This document shows positions 7,030 to 16,023 of a stretch of DNA of 64,000 nt, one piece after another. The position numbers were made by a program, and so were the translations under genes. Source of the stretch: Motiliproteus sp. MSK22-1 (lineage in GTDB: Bacteria > Pseudomonadota > Gammaproteobacteria > Pseudomonadales > Balneatricaceae); contig NZ_MIEQ01000040.1 in assembly GCF_001968815.1 (NCBI RefSeq), forward strand, positions 1-64,000, written 5' to 3'. Below the pieces are notes generated by a model. That model was given only the letters and a program-made list of their open reading frames with translations. It had not been told where the DNA came from and did not search any database. Position 1 is the first letter of the stretch, and the number at the start of each line of letters is the position of its first letter.

Positions 7030-8436
7030 ATGTTTGATAACTTAACGGATCGCTTGACGCATGCGCTGAAATCAGTGACGGGTCAGGCCAAGCTTACAGA
7101 AGATAATATAAAGGGCACCTTGCGTGAGGTGCGGATGGCTTTATTGGAAGCGGATGTCGCGCTGCCGGTGGTCAAAGAATTTATTGCCGGAGTAAAGGAT
7201 CGCGCTGTAGGACAAGAAGTAACAAAGAGTCTTACACCGGGGCAGGTCTTCGTCAAAATTGTTCGTGAAGAGCTCGTTAATGTTATGGGCTCGGCGAGTG
7301 AGGAGTTAAATCTTGCTGCACAGCCTCCCGCCGTTGTCATGATGGCTGGCTTGCAGGGGGCTGGTAAAACGACCTCTGTCGCCAAGCTGGCTCGTTGGCT
7401 AAAAGAACGAAAGAAAAAAACGGTATTGGTCGTTTCTGCTGATATCTATCGTCCTGCGGCGATAAAGCAGTTAGAAACTCTTGCTTCTGAGGTTGGTGTT
7501 CATTTTTTTCCGTCGACAGCAGATCAGCGTCCGGTTGATATAGCAGAGGGTGCTATTCAGCACGCTAAAATTAAGCATTATGATGTGGTCATCGTGGATA
7601 CCGCTGGTCGACTTCATGTTGATAGCGACATGATGGACGAGATCAAGCAGTTGCACGGTGCAATCAATCCTGTTGAAACTCTCTTCACCGTTGATTCAAT
7701 GACGGGGCAGGATGCCGCCAATACTGCTAAGGCATTTAACGATGTGCTTCCCCTGACCGGTGTCGTCTTGACCAAGACTGATGGTGATGCCCGTGGTGGA
7801 GCGGCGTTATCTGTTCGACATATTACAGGTAAGCCGATTAAGTTCCTTGGTATTGGGGAAAAAACAGATGCCCTGGAGCCTTTTCATCCTGACCGGGTAG
7901 CTTCTCGTATTCTCGGAATGGGAGATGTGCTTTCTCTGATCGAAGAGGTCGAGCATAAAGTCGACAAGAAAAAAGCCGAAAAACTTGCCGGAAAGATTAA
8001 AAAGGGTAAGGGCTTTGATCTGGAAGATTTTCGTGAGCAGTTACAGCAGATGAAAAATATGGGCGGCATGGCTTCCATGATGGGCAAGTTGCCCGGGATG
8101 GGAAAAATGGCCCAGGCAGCAGAGGAAGCAGGCGCTGAAAAGGGGATGATGCAGATGGAAGCTATCATTAACTCAATGACGCCGCATGAACGCCGTTTTC
8201 CTGATGTTATCAATGGTCCGCGTAAGAAGCGTATTGCTGCTGGTTCAGGTACCCAGATTCAAGATGTGAATCGAGTACTTAAGCAGCATAAGCAGATGCA
8301 AAAGATGATGAAAAAATTCGCTGGTAAGGGGATGGCTAAGATGATGCGCGGTATGAAAGGTATGTTACCTCCCGGCGCTGGCGGTAGCATGGGCGGTGGT
8401 TTTCCTGGAGGCCCTGGCGGATTTCCTCGCCGCTAA
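7030..8436 (+). CDS. ffh: Signal recognition particle protein Ffh
   Basis: The 468-residue GTPase component of the SRP binds 4.5S RNA and signal sequences of nascent membrane proteins and docks with FtsY. Visible parts are the N-domain (LTDRLTHALK...), the G1 P-loop GLQGAGKTT at about residue 107, the DTAGR and TKTDGDARGG motifs, and a methionine-rich M domain (MMKKFAGKGMAKMMRG). The C-terminus is glycine-rich. The reading frame stays open to 6982, but MFDNLTDRL at 7030 is the conserved beginning of the family. Length is typical. Placed in the ypjD-ffh-rpsP order common in gammaproteobacteria. Confidence 0.97.
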   Translation: MFDNLTDRLTHALKSVTGQAKLTEDNIKGTLREVRMALLEADVALPVVKEFIAGVKDRAVGQEVTKSLTPGQVFVKIVREELVNVMGSASEELNLAAQPPAVVMMAGLQGAGKTTSVAKLARWLKERKKKTVLVVSADIYRPAAIKQLETLASEVGVHFFPSTADQRPVDIAEGAIQHAKIKHYDVVIVDTAGRLHVDSDMMDEIKQLHGAINPVETLFTVDSMTGQDAANTAKAFNDVLPLTGVVLTKTDGDARGGAALSVRHITGKPIKFLGIGEKTDALEPFHPDRVASRILGMGDVLSLIEEVEHKVDKKKAEKLAGKIKKGKGFDLEDFREQLQQMKNMGGMASMMGKLPGMGKMAQAAEEAGAEKGMMQMEAIINSMTPHERRFPDVINGPRKKRIAAGSGTQIQDVNRVLKQHKQMQKMMKKFAGKGMAKMMRGMKGMLPPGAGGSMGGGFPGGPGGFPRR

Positions 8437-8491
8437 AATGATTGCTTGCTGGTTTCTCTTACTGGTGTCTGAAAAATAGGCACATAGTTCT

Positions 8492-8519
8492 TTCAAAGGG
8501 TGGTTTATTCGCGTAGAAT
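8492..8519 (+). promoter_or_regulatory. Candidate promoter of the rpsP-rimM-trmD-rplS operon
   Basis: TAGAAT at 8514-8519 with TTCAAA at 8492-8497 (16-bp spacer) lies upstream of rpsP, followed by ACCGCCC. A leader of about 150 nt would precede the rpsP start; I see no known leader structure in it. Confidence 0.4.
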
Positions 8520-8673
8520 TACCGCCCTTCGTGTATTCATCTCAGTTGTGCGTACCTGCAGCCTTTCTCATGATTAATCATTGATTGGGACAGTTTAAGG
8601 GTGAGCGTGCCTCTGGGCGACACTAACTGTGGGCGATATTAAAACCCACTCAGCAATAAAGGGATCGATGCCA

Positions 8674-8925
8674 ATGGTAGTTATTCGATTAGCACGTGGA
8701 GGCTCTAAGAAGCGTCCTTTTTATCACATTACAGTAGCCGACCAGCGCAATTCTCGTGACGGTCGCTTTATTGAGCGTTTAGGGTTCTTTAATCCGGTTG
8801 CTCGTGGACAGGAAGAGCGTTTACGCGTAGATCTGGAACGTGTTGCTCACTGGCAAAGCAAAGGCGCGCAGCCTAGCGGTCGCGTTGCAACGCTGTTGAA
8901 AGAAGCAGCTAAAGCCGCTGAATAA
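8674..8925 (+). CDS. rpsP: 30S ribosomal protein S16
   Basis: The 83-residue protein starts [19 protein letters not shown] and has the full S16 pattern ([28 protein letters not shown]). S16 is an early-assembling protein of the 30S body. I choose the ATG at 8674 because it gives the family's normal N-terminus; in-frame starts at 8629 and 8668 would add residues not found in S16. First gene of the rpsP-rimM-trmD-rplS operon. Confidence 0.97.
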   Translation: MVVIRLARGGSKKRPFYHITVADQRNSRDGRFIERLGFFNPVARGQEERLRVDLERVAHWQSKGAQPSGRVATLLKEAAKAAE

Positions 8926-8952
8926 TTTGGTGGACCGGACGATCAATTCCAA

Positions 8953-9513
8953 ATGATGAAGCGAGGAGAAAAGAAGCAGACTTTACCCGGGAGGGCCAGT
9001 TCGCTGGTGACCATGGGAAAAGTGACTTCGCTCTACGGTGTAAGGGGTTGGGTAAAAATCTATTCCCATACCGAGCCGATGGAGAATATTCTTAGCTATA
9101 AACCTTGGTATCTTAGACTCGATGGCCGTTGGCAAAAAGTTGAGTTAGATCAGGGGAAACGTCATGGTAAGGGTTTGGTCGCCAAACTAGTTGGGTGCGA
9201 TGATCGAGATCAGGCCAGCAATTTTTGCGGTGCTGAAATCGGTATAGAACAGGATCAGTTACCCGCGTTAGAGGGTGACGATTATTACTGGCATCAACTA
9301 GAAAACTTAAATGTAGTAACCGAGTCCGATGTGATTTTGGGCCGGGTAGATCACTTGATTCCGACAGGTTCCAATGATGTGCTTGTAGTTAAGGGTACAA
9401 AGGAAAGTCTGGACAAGAGGGAGAGACTAATCCCCTACTTGCCAGATCAGGTGATCAAAGAAATTAATCTTGAATCAGGTATTATTCGGGTCGATTGGGA
9501 TCCGGAGTTTTAG
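8953..9513 (+). CDS. rimM: Ribosome maturation factor RimM
   Basis: RimM assists 30S head assembly by binding S19. The protein shows the N-terminal barrel (GKVTSLYGVRGWVKIYSHTEP) and the PRC-barrel-like C-terminal half (DDYYWHQLENLNVVTE, LIPYLPDQVIKEINLESGIIRVDW). The length of 186 residues is a little above usual because of an N-terminal extension. The chosen ATG lacks a clear ribosome binding site, and the true start could be further in. Lies 27 bp after rpsP and 3 bp before trmD, so co-transcribed. Confidence 0.95.
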   Translation: MMKRGEKKQTLPGRASSLVTMGKVTSLYGVRGWVKIYSHTEPMENILSYKPWYLRLDGRWQKVELDQGKRHGKGLVAKLVGCDDRDQASNFCGAEIGIEQDQLPALEGDDYYWHQLENLNVVTESDVILGRVDHLIPTGSNDVLVVKGTKESLDKRERLIPYLPDQVIKEINLESGIIRVDWDPEF

Positions 9514-9516
9514 TTC

Positions 9517-10254
9517 GTGTGGGTTGGTGTAGTTACGTTGTTTCCAGAGATGTTTCAGGCAATCTCAGACTATGGGGTTACTGGAAGAGCAGTCAGTAAG
9601 GGTCTGATCAGTCTCAATTATTGGAATCCACGAGAATTTGCAACCGACAAACACCGTACTGTCGATGACCGGCCTTATGGCGGCGGACCTGGGATGCTGA
9701 TGAAAGTCCAGCCTCTTCGGGATGCAATCCAGGCAGCTAAAGCTGCAGCGGGTGAGGGGGTTAGAGTAATCTATCTTTCACCGCAAGGGCGGAAACTAGA
9801 TCAGTCCGGGGTTCGCGAGCTGGTCAGTCGGGAAAAGATGGTGCTGGTCGCCGGTCGCTACGAGGGAATTGATGAGCGACTTTTGGAAACTGAAATAGAT
9901 GAGGAATGGTCAATAGGGGACTTTGTCCTAAGTGGTGGCGAGCTGCCAGCCATGACCATTGTCGATGCTGTTTCTCGGTTGGTACCGGGTGTGTTAGGGC
10001 ATGAGGATTCTGCTAGTGAAGACTCCTTTGAGGACGGGCTTTTAGACTGCCCTCATTACACACGACCAGAGTCGATTGACGAACGGCAAGTACCTGAAGT
10101 GTTGCTCAGTGGCAACCATAAAGAGATTAAGCGCTGGAGACTAAAACAACAGCTTGGGCGCACCTGGCAAAGAAGACCCGAATTATTGGACGGTCGGGAA
10201 CTGAATAGCGAGCAGCAGTGTTTGCTAGAAGAATTTATCCGCGAAACCAAATAG
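9517..10254 (+). CDS. trmD: tRNA (guanine-37-N1)-methyltransferase TrmD
   Basis: TrmD methylates G37 of tRNAs using S-adenosylmethionine and prevents +1 frameshifting. The start is GTG, giving [13 protein letters not shown], the conserved TrmD N-terminus. The trefoil-knot SAM site is visible as [18 protein letters not shown] and the [13 protein letters not shown] segment. The 245-residue length is normal. Third gene of the ribosomal operon. Confidence 0.97.
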   Translation: MWVGVVTLFPEMFQAISDYGVTGRAVSKGLISLNYWNPREFATDKHRTVDDRPYGGGPGMLMKVQPLRDAIQAAKAAAGEGVRVIYLSPQGRKLDQSGVRELVSREKMVLVAGRYEGIDERLLETEIDEEWSIGDFVLSGGELPAMTIVDAVSRLVPGVLGHEDSASEDSFEDGLLDCPHYTRPESIDERQVPEVLLSGNHKEIKRWRLKQQLGRTWQRRPELLDGRELNSEQQCLLEEFIRETK

Positions 10255-10288
10255 CAGAGTTGAGCGGCTGATAGTTTAGGAGCAAGTG

Positions 10289-10651
10289 ATGAGCAGCAAG
10301 AACCTGATCATTCAGCAGATTGAAAACGAACAGATGGAAAAGCAGGTACCTGAGTTTGGACCCGGTGACACCGTGGTCGTTCAGGTAAAAGTAGTTGAAG
10401 GTACTCGTGAGCGTCTACAGGCGTTTGAAGGCGTAGTTATTGGCAAGCGTAACCGTGGCCTGAACTCTGCTTTCACCGTCCGTAAAATTTCTCACGGTGT
10501 TGGTGTAGAGCGTACTTTCCAGACATATAGTAAGGCAGTTGATAGTCTTGCTGTTAAGCGTCGTGGTGACGTTCGTCAAGCTAAGTTGTACTACTTGCGC
10601 GACCTTTCCGGTCGTTCTGCACGTATCAAAGAGAAATTGGCCAAAAAGTAA
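10289..10651 (+). CDS. rplS: 50S ribosomal protein L19
   Basis: L19 lies at the 30S-50S interface. The sequence carries the family's [41 protein letters not shown] and [11 protein letters not shown] segments. The start at 10289 follows AGGAG by six bases; a GTG directly before it (10286) is less likely. Last gene of the rpsP operon, followed by a strong terminator. Confidence 0.97.
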   Translation: MSSKNLIIQQIENEQMEKQVPEFGPGDTVVVQVKVVEGTRERLQAFEGVVIGKRNRGLNSAFTVRKISHGVGVERTFQTYSKAVDSLAVKRRGDVRQAKLYYLRDLSGRSARIKEKLAKK

Positions 10652-10666
10652 TTTGGTTAATTTAGT

Positions 10667-10693
10667 AAAAAGGCAGCTTCGGCTGCCTTTTTT
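10667..10693 (+). terminator. Terminator of the rpsP-rplS operon
   Basis: AAAAAGGCAGC, a TTCG tetraloop and GCTGCCTTTTT form a perfect stem-loop with a T run just after rplS. Confidence 0.95.
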
Positions 10694-10750
10694 GTTGCTC
10701 GCAATATGTTCACCGTTTCCTGTCACAGATATTTTTGATACAAAGTCTTA

Positions 10751-11671
10751 ATGAGTTCAAATTTGGCTAAATCTAAAGAATATCCCGGAAAGGTCCTCAC
10801 TGAGGCTTATTTACAATTCTTATGGTTGGAAAAAGGTCTTAGCGATAACACTCTGGCTGCATATAGGCGGGATATCAGGGCTTACGCCGAGTGGCTGAAA
10901 CTGCAAGGGAGCAGATTAGAGCATGGTCAGCGAAAAGAATTACTTGGCTATCTCAGTTATCAAAACAAAAATCGTATCAGTGCTCCGTCATCGGCGCGTA
11001 TGCTTTCCTGCTTGCGTGGGTTTTACCGTTATCTTATCAGCGAGGGAGTTGTTGCCAAGGATCCAACGCAGGAAATAGACAATCCCAAGTTAGGACGGCC
11101 ATTGCCGAAAGTCTTGACTGAAGAGGATGTGGAGGAGTTGCTGGCTGCTCCAGACCCCCAGGACTTGGTCGGATTCCGTGACAAAGTCATGCTAGAACTT
11201 ATTTATGCCAGCGGGCTGCGTGTCAGCGAACTGGTGACGCTGGAGTTGTCACAGCTTAATATGCGGCAAGGTGTGGTAAGAGTCACGGGGAAGGGGAGTA
11301 AAGATAGGTTGGTTCCTATTGGTGAAGTAGCACTCGACTGGCTGATGAGGTATTTAAGGCAGGGGCGCACATTGCTGCTTAAAGATATGAATAGTGAGGT
11401 CCTTTTCCCCAGTAAGCGGGGAAGGATGATGACTCGGCAGACTTTTTGGTATCGAGTTAAATATTATGCTCAGTTGGCGGGAATTGATAAGCCCATTTCA
11501 CCACATACTCTTCGACATGCATTTGCGACACATTTGCTGAATCATGGGGCAGATTTGAGAGTTGTTCAGTTATTGTTAGGCCATAGTGACCTGTCAACCA
11601 CCCAGATATATACACATATTGCGCAACAACGCTTACAATCACTGCATCAGCAACACCACCCAAGAGGATAG
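10751..11671 (+). CDS. xerD: Tyrosine recombinase XerD
   Basis: XerD, with XerC and FtsK, resolves chromosome dimers at dif. The 306-residue protein has the SAM-like N-terminal DNA-binding domain and the complete catalytic set R157 (ASGLRVSEL), K181, H252 and R255 (HTLRHAF), H278 (LGHSDLSTTQ) and the nucleophile Y287 (IYTH). The arrangement with dsbC downstream is the usual Pseudomonas-type xerD-dsbC pair and argues for XerD, not XerC or a phage integrase. Confidence 0.95.
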   Translation: MSSNLAKSKEYPGKVLTEAYLQFLWLEKGLSDNTLAAYRRDIRAYAEWLKLQGSRLEHGQRKELLGYLSYQNKNRISAPSSARMLSCLRGFYRYLISEGVVAKDPTQEIDNPKLGRPLPKVLTEEDVEELLAAPDPQDLVGFRDKVMLELIYASGLRVSELVTLELSQLNMRQGVVRVTGKGSKDRLVPIGEVALDWLMRYLRQGRTLLLKDMNSEVLFPSKRGRMMTRQTFWYRVKYYAQLAGIDKPISPHTLRHAFATHLLNHGADLRVVQLLLGHSDLSTTQIYTHIAQQRLQSLHQQHHPRG

Positions 11672-11732
11672 CTGAACTCTAGCCAGCTCTTGGGCTCTAA
11701 AGGCGGATCAAGCCAAGATTATTGAGGTACTT

Positions 11733-12485
11733 ATGAGAATTTCCGGGTTATTTTTTGTTTATTGTGTTGCTACTTCAGCAGCTTTGTTCCAAAGCTCTCT
11801 GCTCTCTGCGGCAGAAGCCTATGACCAGATTCGCAGCAAGATTCAGGCTGTTGCCTCCAGCTCTCAAATTATAGGAATAAAGCCAACTGCCGTGCCGGGG
11901 TTGATGGAAGTTGAATTTGATAACGGGAAGGCTGTTTATGCCAGTTCTGATGGTGAGTATATCCTTGACGGCACTCTATTTAAGCTAACAGATCAAGGTG
12001 TAGTTGATATTCGCGGACAGAGAATTGAAGCAGAGCTACAGCCAGTCCGTAAGGAAATGATTTCCAGTTTGGATACAGAAGATATGGTTGTCTTTTCACC
12101 CGCCGGCGAGGTTAAGGCAACTGTATATGCCTTTACTGATGTTGACTGCGGATATTGCAGAAAACTGCATAGTGAAATGCAGGCGTATAATGATTTGGGG
12201 ATTGAAGTACGTTATCTGGCATTTCCTCGTGCGGGTACAAACTCTCATTCTTACGATAAAATGGTTGCTATTTGGTGTGCGGAAGACAGACAAAGTGCTA
12301 TGACCGACTCGAAGGCTGGGCGTTCAATTGCAATGAAAAGCTGTGAAAACCCTGTATCTGACCAATATGCACTCGGTAATAGGGTCGGGGTTAGAGGGAC
12401 GCCCGCTTTAATGACGGTGGATGGCGAATTGATGCCTGGCTACGTGCCTGCTCCAAGATTGGCTCAGGCTCTTGGCTTAAACTAA
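11733..12485 (+). CDS. dsbC: Thiol:disulfide interchange protein DsbC
   Basis: A periplasmic disulfide isomerase. It has a signal peptide (residues 1-27, cleavage probably after LLSAA), an N-terminal dimerisation domain, and a thioredoxin-fold domain with the C139-G-Y-C142 active site and the cis-proline GTPAL at about 223. A second cysteine pair (C182, C204) matches the structural disulfide of DsbC. The protein is kept reduced by DsbD in other species. It follows xerD as in other gammaproteobacteria. Confidence 0.95.
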   Translation: MRISGLFFVYCVATSAALFQSSLLSAAEAYDQIRSKIQAVASSSQIIGIKPTAVPGLMEVEFDNGKAVYASSDGEYILDGTLFKLTDQGVVDIRGQRIEAELQPVRKEMISSLDTEDMVVFSPAGEVKATVYAFTDVDCGYCRKLHSEMQAYNDLGIEVRYLAFPRAGTNSHSYDKMVAIWCAEDRQSAMTDSKAGRSIAMKSCENPVSDQYALGNRVGVRGTPALMTVDGELMPGYVPAPRLAQALGLN

Positions 12486-12520
12486 CATCCGACTCATATG
12501 AATGTTGTGTTTCCCTGGGG

Positions 12521-12862
12521 TCAGTTAAATCTGGCTCCAGGGTCCAAAGAGAGGATCAACCCTTTGTAATGAGTGGGGATGTTCTCAAACTGTATCCCAA
12601 GCCCAAAGCCATTTCTGCCTTCCAGGGCTGTGCTGTGGAGCGTGTTGGCCCATAGTTTGAACACACTGCGTTCAGGAGGGCTGGGTGGTGTGAGTTCCAT
12701 GAGTATGTGAACTCCCGCTGGGAGTCGCTTATTGGTTACCAGACGAGCACCACCACTGGACAGATTTTCAGTACTGGCCTCCATGCGGTGTCCGTCAGGA
12801 AGTACAAGTAGTGCCGGTAGTGCTTTATCGTAGCGTGTATGTTGGCGGCGTTCTACTGTCAT
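12521..12862 (-). CDS. PilZ-domain protein
   Basis: A 113-residue single-domain PilZ protein. The N-terminal RRQHTR (the RxxxR part of the c-di-GMP site, residues 5-10) and NLSSGGARL (the D/NxSxxG part, residues 33-41) are both present, so it probably binds c-di-GMP. Without a fused output domain its effector target is unknown. It converges on dsbC; CCCTGG and CCAGGG near its 3' end could form a short stem. Confidence 0.88.
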   Translation of the reverse strand: MTVERRQHTRYDKALPALLVLPDGHRMEASTENLSSGGARLVTNKRLPAGVHILMELTPPSPPERSVFKLWANTLHSTALEGRNGFGLGIQFENIPTHYKGLILSLDPGARFN

Positions 12863-12980
12863 AGTCGTTCCCTGAAATGCTGATTAAAGAAAAGCTAGCA
12901 AAAGAAGATCGTCTAGCGTTCATTGTTGCTTATCCTTGATAAGAAGGTCCAGAAAAAATAGAGATGAGGCTGTAAAAAAT

Positions 12981-13610
12981 ATGGAATTTCTGGATTTGAC
13001 TCTATTGGTTAACTGGTTGGGGTTAGCTGGTATCGCAGTTTTTGCTGTTTCGGGGGCCTTGGACGCTGCTCGAAATGAGATGGATATTCTCGGCTTTATG
13101 TTAATTGGCACTGTTACAGGGCTAGGAGGGGGAACGGCCAGGGATCTGTTGCTCGGACGTTCTCCCGTTTATTGGGTTGAAGAGCCAATCTATGTGGGTA
13201 TCTGTTTGGTGGTTACCACTATTACCTATTTTGTCGTTCCATATATAGCGTCAAGAACACGGGCGCTGGTCTGGATGGATGCACTTGGTATTTCATTGTT
13301 CTGTGTAACAGGAACACAAATTGCCCATGGCTTAGGGGTGTCTCCGCTCATTTCAGTTTGTATGGGAGTCATGACAGCTACTTTTGGTGGAATTACCCGC
13401 GATGTTCTTTGTAGAGAGTCTCTTATGCTGGGACAGCGAGAGCTGTATGTGACAACCACTGTTCTGGGGGCTTCGGTATATTTGTTACTGCAATGGTTGT
13501 CATTACCTCAGTACATTGCTGTTTTGGGTGGCTTTTCAACAGCTTTTGCATTACGCAGTGCGGCTATTTTATTTGACCTTCGGTTGCCTTCATATCATAC
13601 CTCGAAATAG
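12981..13610 (+). CDS. TRIC/UPF0126-family membrane channel (YicG-like)
   Basis: The protein consists of two homologous three-helix halves (about residues 8-95 and 100-190) plus a final helix. Each half carries the glycine-rich motif of the family, GTVTGLGGGTARDLLLG and MTATFGGITRDVLC. Bacterial TRIC proteins form trimeric cation channels; YicG has also been proposed to transport glycine. The reading frame is open from a TTG at 12936, but the ATG at 12981 gives the normal family start (MEFLDLTLLVNW). A long palindrome begins at its stop codon. Confidence 0.85.
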   Translation: MEFLDLTLLVNWLGLAGIAVFAVSGALDAARNEMDILGFMLIGTVTGLGGGTARDLLLGRSPVYWVEEPIYVGICLVVTTITYFVVPYIASRTRALVWMDALGISLFCVTGTQIAHGLGVSPLISVCMGVMTATFGGITRDVLCRESLMLGQRELYVTTTVLGASVYLLLQWLSLPQYIAVLGGFSTAFALRSAAILFDLRLPSYHTSK

Positions 13611-13793
13611 AACCTGATTAGGAAGCCTGTGAATAAGTCTATTGTATTCTAGAGTCCATCCTTCGGGGCTTTCAGAACAACTAGATCTCAGCGTTAACGA
13701 TTTTCGACAGACAGCCAGTATGTCTGTAATCGTTGCCTTGATCTCCAATCGCTCTGAAAGCCACCTTGTTCATAGGTTTCTTAGCTTCGGTTC
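13610..13793. repeat. 184-bp imperfect palindrome (MITE-like or long hairpin)
   Basis: The left end GAACC...GGAAGCCTGTGAATAAG returns as its reverse complement CTTGTTCATAGGTTTC...GGTTC at the right end. Inside it GGCTTTCAG (13667-13675) pairs with CTGAAAGCC (13754-13762), GATC and AACGAT segments pair, and the centre is CAGACA/TGTCTG (13708-13726). There is no ORF. It could be a non-autonomous transposable element or a structured RNA/terminator; no second copy is present in this window. Confidence 0.6.
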
Positions 13794-14280
13794 CTGGTGA
13801 TCGAATAGTTTTGTAATCTCAGGTGGTATTCACTTAATGCTCTTGGTTTTCATCAGAAATTGATATATAACAATTAGATGTTTTTCATGTATTGATTTAA
13901 AGTTATTCAAATAAAACGGATTATTTCAAGAGTCATTGATTTAGCCGTGCCACTATTTTTATAGACAGTAATAATAACCAGAGATAGAAGCCTTTCTAGA
14001 AAAATCATCGAAAATATTCAACATATTGGTGAATATTTTTATGCCCTCTAAGGTATGATTTCCGCGGGTTAATTCAACCTAATTCCAGTCACTACGGGAC
14101 ATTCAGAACTACTTCGGAGTCTTTGTGCTTCCCCGTATATGCGGATTGGAGACAGTGTTTCTGTCATAAGTTTGTTGATTATCCCTGTCCTTTTAGCAGG
14201 CCGGTTACAAGTCGGAAATCTGCTGAGAGGTTCAAAGTTATTACCCATAACTAGAACTATAAATATAAGAGGCCCTCATA
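13794..14280. other. Leader region of the AGCS symporter gene
   Basis: Just under 500 bp without a convincing gene. It is AT-rich on the left and holds one perfect hairpin, AAAATATTCA (14011-14020) with TGAATATTTT (14030-14039), followed by T residues. I looked for a glycine-riboswitch core, because such switches precede many AGCS genes, and did not find one. Confidence 0.4.
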
Positions 14281-15828
14281 ATGAAAGCATGGATTTGTGC
14301 TCTTCTTTCTCTATTTATCAGTCCACTCGCTTCAGCTTCAGACGGTGTGGATCAAGCAATAAATGAAGCAATCGCTCCCATCTCAAATGTTATCGCCGGT
14401 ATTGTCTTCTACTCCGTTCCTGTGGGTGATGCATCACTACCTTTAATTGTTGTCTGGCTTGTTGTCGCAGCAATTTTCTTTACAGTTTATTTCGGTTTTA
14501 TAAATGTTCGTGGTTTTAGTCATTCCATTAAAGTGGTGCGTGGCGACTTCACAAACCCTCGGGATAAAGGGGAAGTCAGTCATTTTCAAGCGCTGACTGC
14601 TGCTCTTTCGGGGACTGTTGGTCTGGGAAATATTGCAGGTGTCGCTATTGCTGTGTCTATTGGCGGGCCCGGTGCTACTTTTTGGATGATTGTCGGTGGT
14701 CTGCTGGGAATGTCCTCAAAGTTTGTGGAATGCACCCTGGGTGTTAAATACCGTAATATTAATCCTGACGGCAGTGTTTCTGGTGGGCCTATGTATTACC
14801 TTAGTAAAGGTCTGGCTGAGCAGGGTAAAGCAGGGTTGGGTAAATTCCTGGCAGTATTTTTTGCAATTTGCTGTATTGGTGGTGCTTTTGGTGCCGGTAA
14901 CATGTTTCAGGCTAACCAGGCTGTCCAGCAAGTGATTAGCGTTACCGGTGGTGATGCCAGCTTTTTCGCAGGTCAGGCTTGGGTTCTCGGTCTGGTGATG
15001 GCCGTGCTCGTTGGTATCGTAATTATCGGTGGCATTAAGTCAATCGGACGGGTTACAGAAAGAATTGTACCCTTTATGGCAGGTATTTATGTAGCGGCTG
15101 CATTGGTAATTTTGTTTATGAACATGGAGAAAATACCTGAAGCCTTTGGTCTGATTTTTGCCGGTGCCTTCAGTGCTGCGGGCGTAACCGGTGGTGTTAT
15201 TGGTTGTATGATTCAGGGCTTTAAGAGAGCTTCTTTCTCCAACGAAGCGGGTATTGGTTCCGCTGCAATTGCTCATTCAGCGGTGAAAACCAATGAACCT
15301 TTGAGTGAAGGCTTTGTGTCCTTATTAGAGCCGTTTATCGATACCGTAGTGATTTGTACAATGACTGCTCTGGTTATTGTTATTACAGGTGCTTACGCAA
15401 ATAATGCTGGTCTGGGCGGGGTTGCTCTGACTTCCAGTGCTTTTGAAAGTGCCATATCCTGGTTCCCATATGTTCTGGCTGTTGCTGTTGTTCTGTTTGC
15501 CTTCTCAACCATGCTTTCCTGGTCTTATTATGGCACTAAAGCCTGGACCTATCTATTTGGTGAGAGTAAGGCTTCCGATTTGACCTTTAAGTTTATCTTC
15601 TGTGGTTTTGTTGTAGTTGGTGCATCTATGAGCTTGGGGCCTGTTATTGATTTCTCTGACTCGATGATTTTTGCCATGAGTATTGCCAACATAGCCGGTC
15701 TTTATATGCTGGCCCCTGTCGTTAAACGCGAACTTTCCAGTTACCTGGCGCGTATCAACAGTGGTGAGATCACGAATCACCGTACTGAAACTGTTGAAGA
15801 AGAGGGTGGTGATACTGCAACGGTTTGA
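14281..15828 (+). CDS. Sodium:alanine/glycine symporter (AGCS family)
   Basis: A 515-residue inner membrane protein with about eleven transmembrane helices. AGCS signatures are [23 protein letters not shown] near residue 105, [17 protein letters not shown] around 320 and [15 protein letters not shown] around 410. The family couples Na+ to uptake of alanine or glycine; which amino acid cannot be told. The first 20 residues look like a signal peptide, as in several homologues. A strong terminator follows. Confidence 0.92.
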   Translation: MKAWICALLSLFISPLASASDGVDQAINEAIAPISNVIAGIVFYSVPVGDASLPLIVVWLVVAAIFFTVYFGFINVRGFSHSIKVVRGDFTNPRDKGEVSHFQALTAALSGTVGLGNIAGVAIAVSIGGPGATFWMIVGGLLGMSSKFVECTLGVKYRNINPDGSVSGGPMYYLSKGLAEQGKAGLGKFLAVFFAICCIGGAFGAGNMFQANQAVQQVISVTGGDASFFAGQAWVLGLVMAVLVGIVIIGGIKSIGRVTERIVPFMAGIYVAAALVILFMNMEKIPEAFGLIFAGAFSAAGVTGGVIGCMIQGFKRASFSNEAGIGSAAIAHSAVKTNEPLSEGFVSLLEPFIDTVVICTMTALVIVITGAYANNAGLGGVALTSSAFESAISWFPYVLAVAVVLFAFSTMLSWSYYGTKAWTYLFGESKASDLTFKFIFCGFVVVGASMSLGPVIDFSDSMIFAMSIANIAGLYMLAPVVKRELSSYLARINSGEITNHRTETVEEEGGDTATV

Positions 15829-15852
15829 TTTTTAAAGTTTTAACTGCCAAAT

Positions 15853-15904
15853 AAAACTTCCGCTCCGATCCTTACTCGAGGAACTGGAGCGGAAGTTTTT
15901 TTTT
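15853..15904 (+). terminator. Terminator of the AGCS gene
   Basis: AAAACTTCCGCTCC (15853-15866) pairs perfectly with GGAGCGGAAGTTTT (15886-15899) and leads into a run of nine T residues. Confidence 0.95.
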
Positions 15905-16023
15905 GCCTGTAATCGACTCACTCCCGCCGCCGTTTATTTGTTACAATGTCCGCCATTTTGGCGTAGCTAAGGGGACCCTCCCTGGTTGCGTTTTCAGCAA
16001 GCGATCAGCAAAGGGCTGTGGGA

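Noticed and set aside
10751-11671. Phage or integron integrase
   Set aside because: Length, full XerD-type motifs and the adjacent dsbC indicate the chromosomal XerD; no att-like sites or phage genes are near.
13794-14280. Glycine riboswitch before the AGCS gene
   Set aside because: The conserved GGAGAG and GAAGG-type cores and the tandem aptamer pattern could not be found; only a simple AT-rich hairpin is present.
14139-14366. Short ORF upstream of the AGCS symporter
   Set aside because: No ribosome binding site, overlaps the start of the symporter gene in another frame, and the composition is not protein-like.
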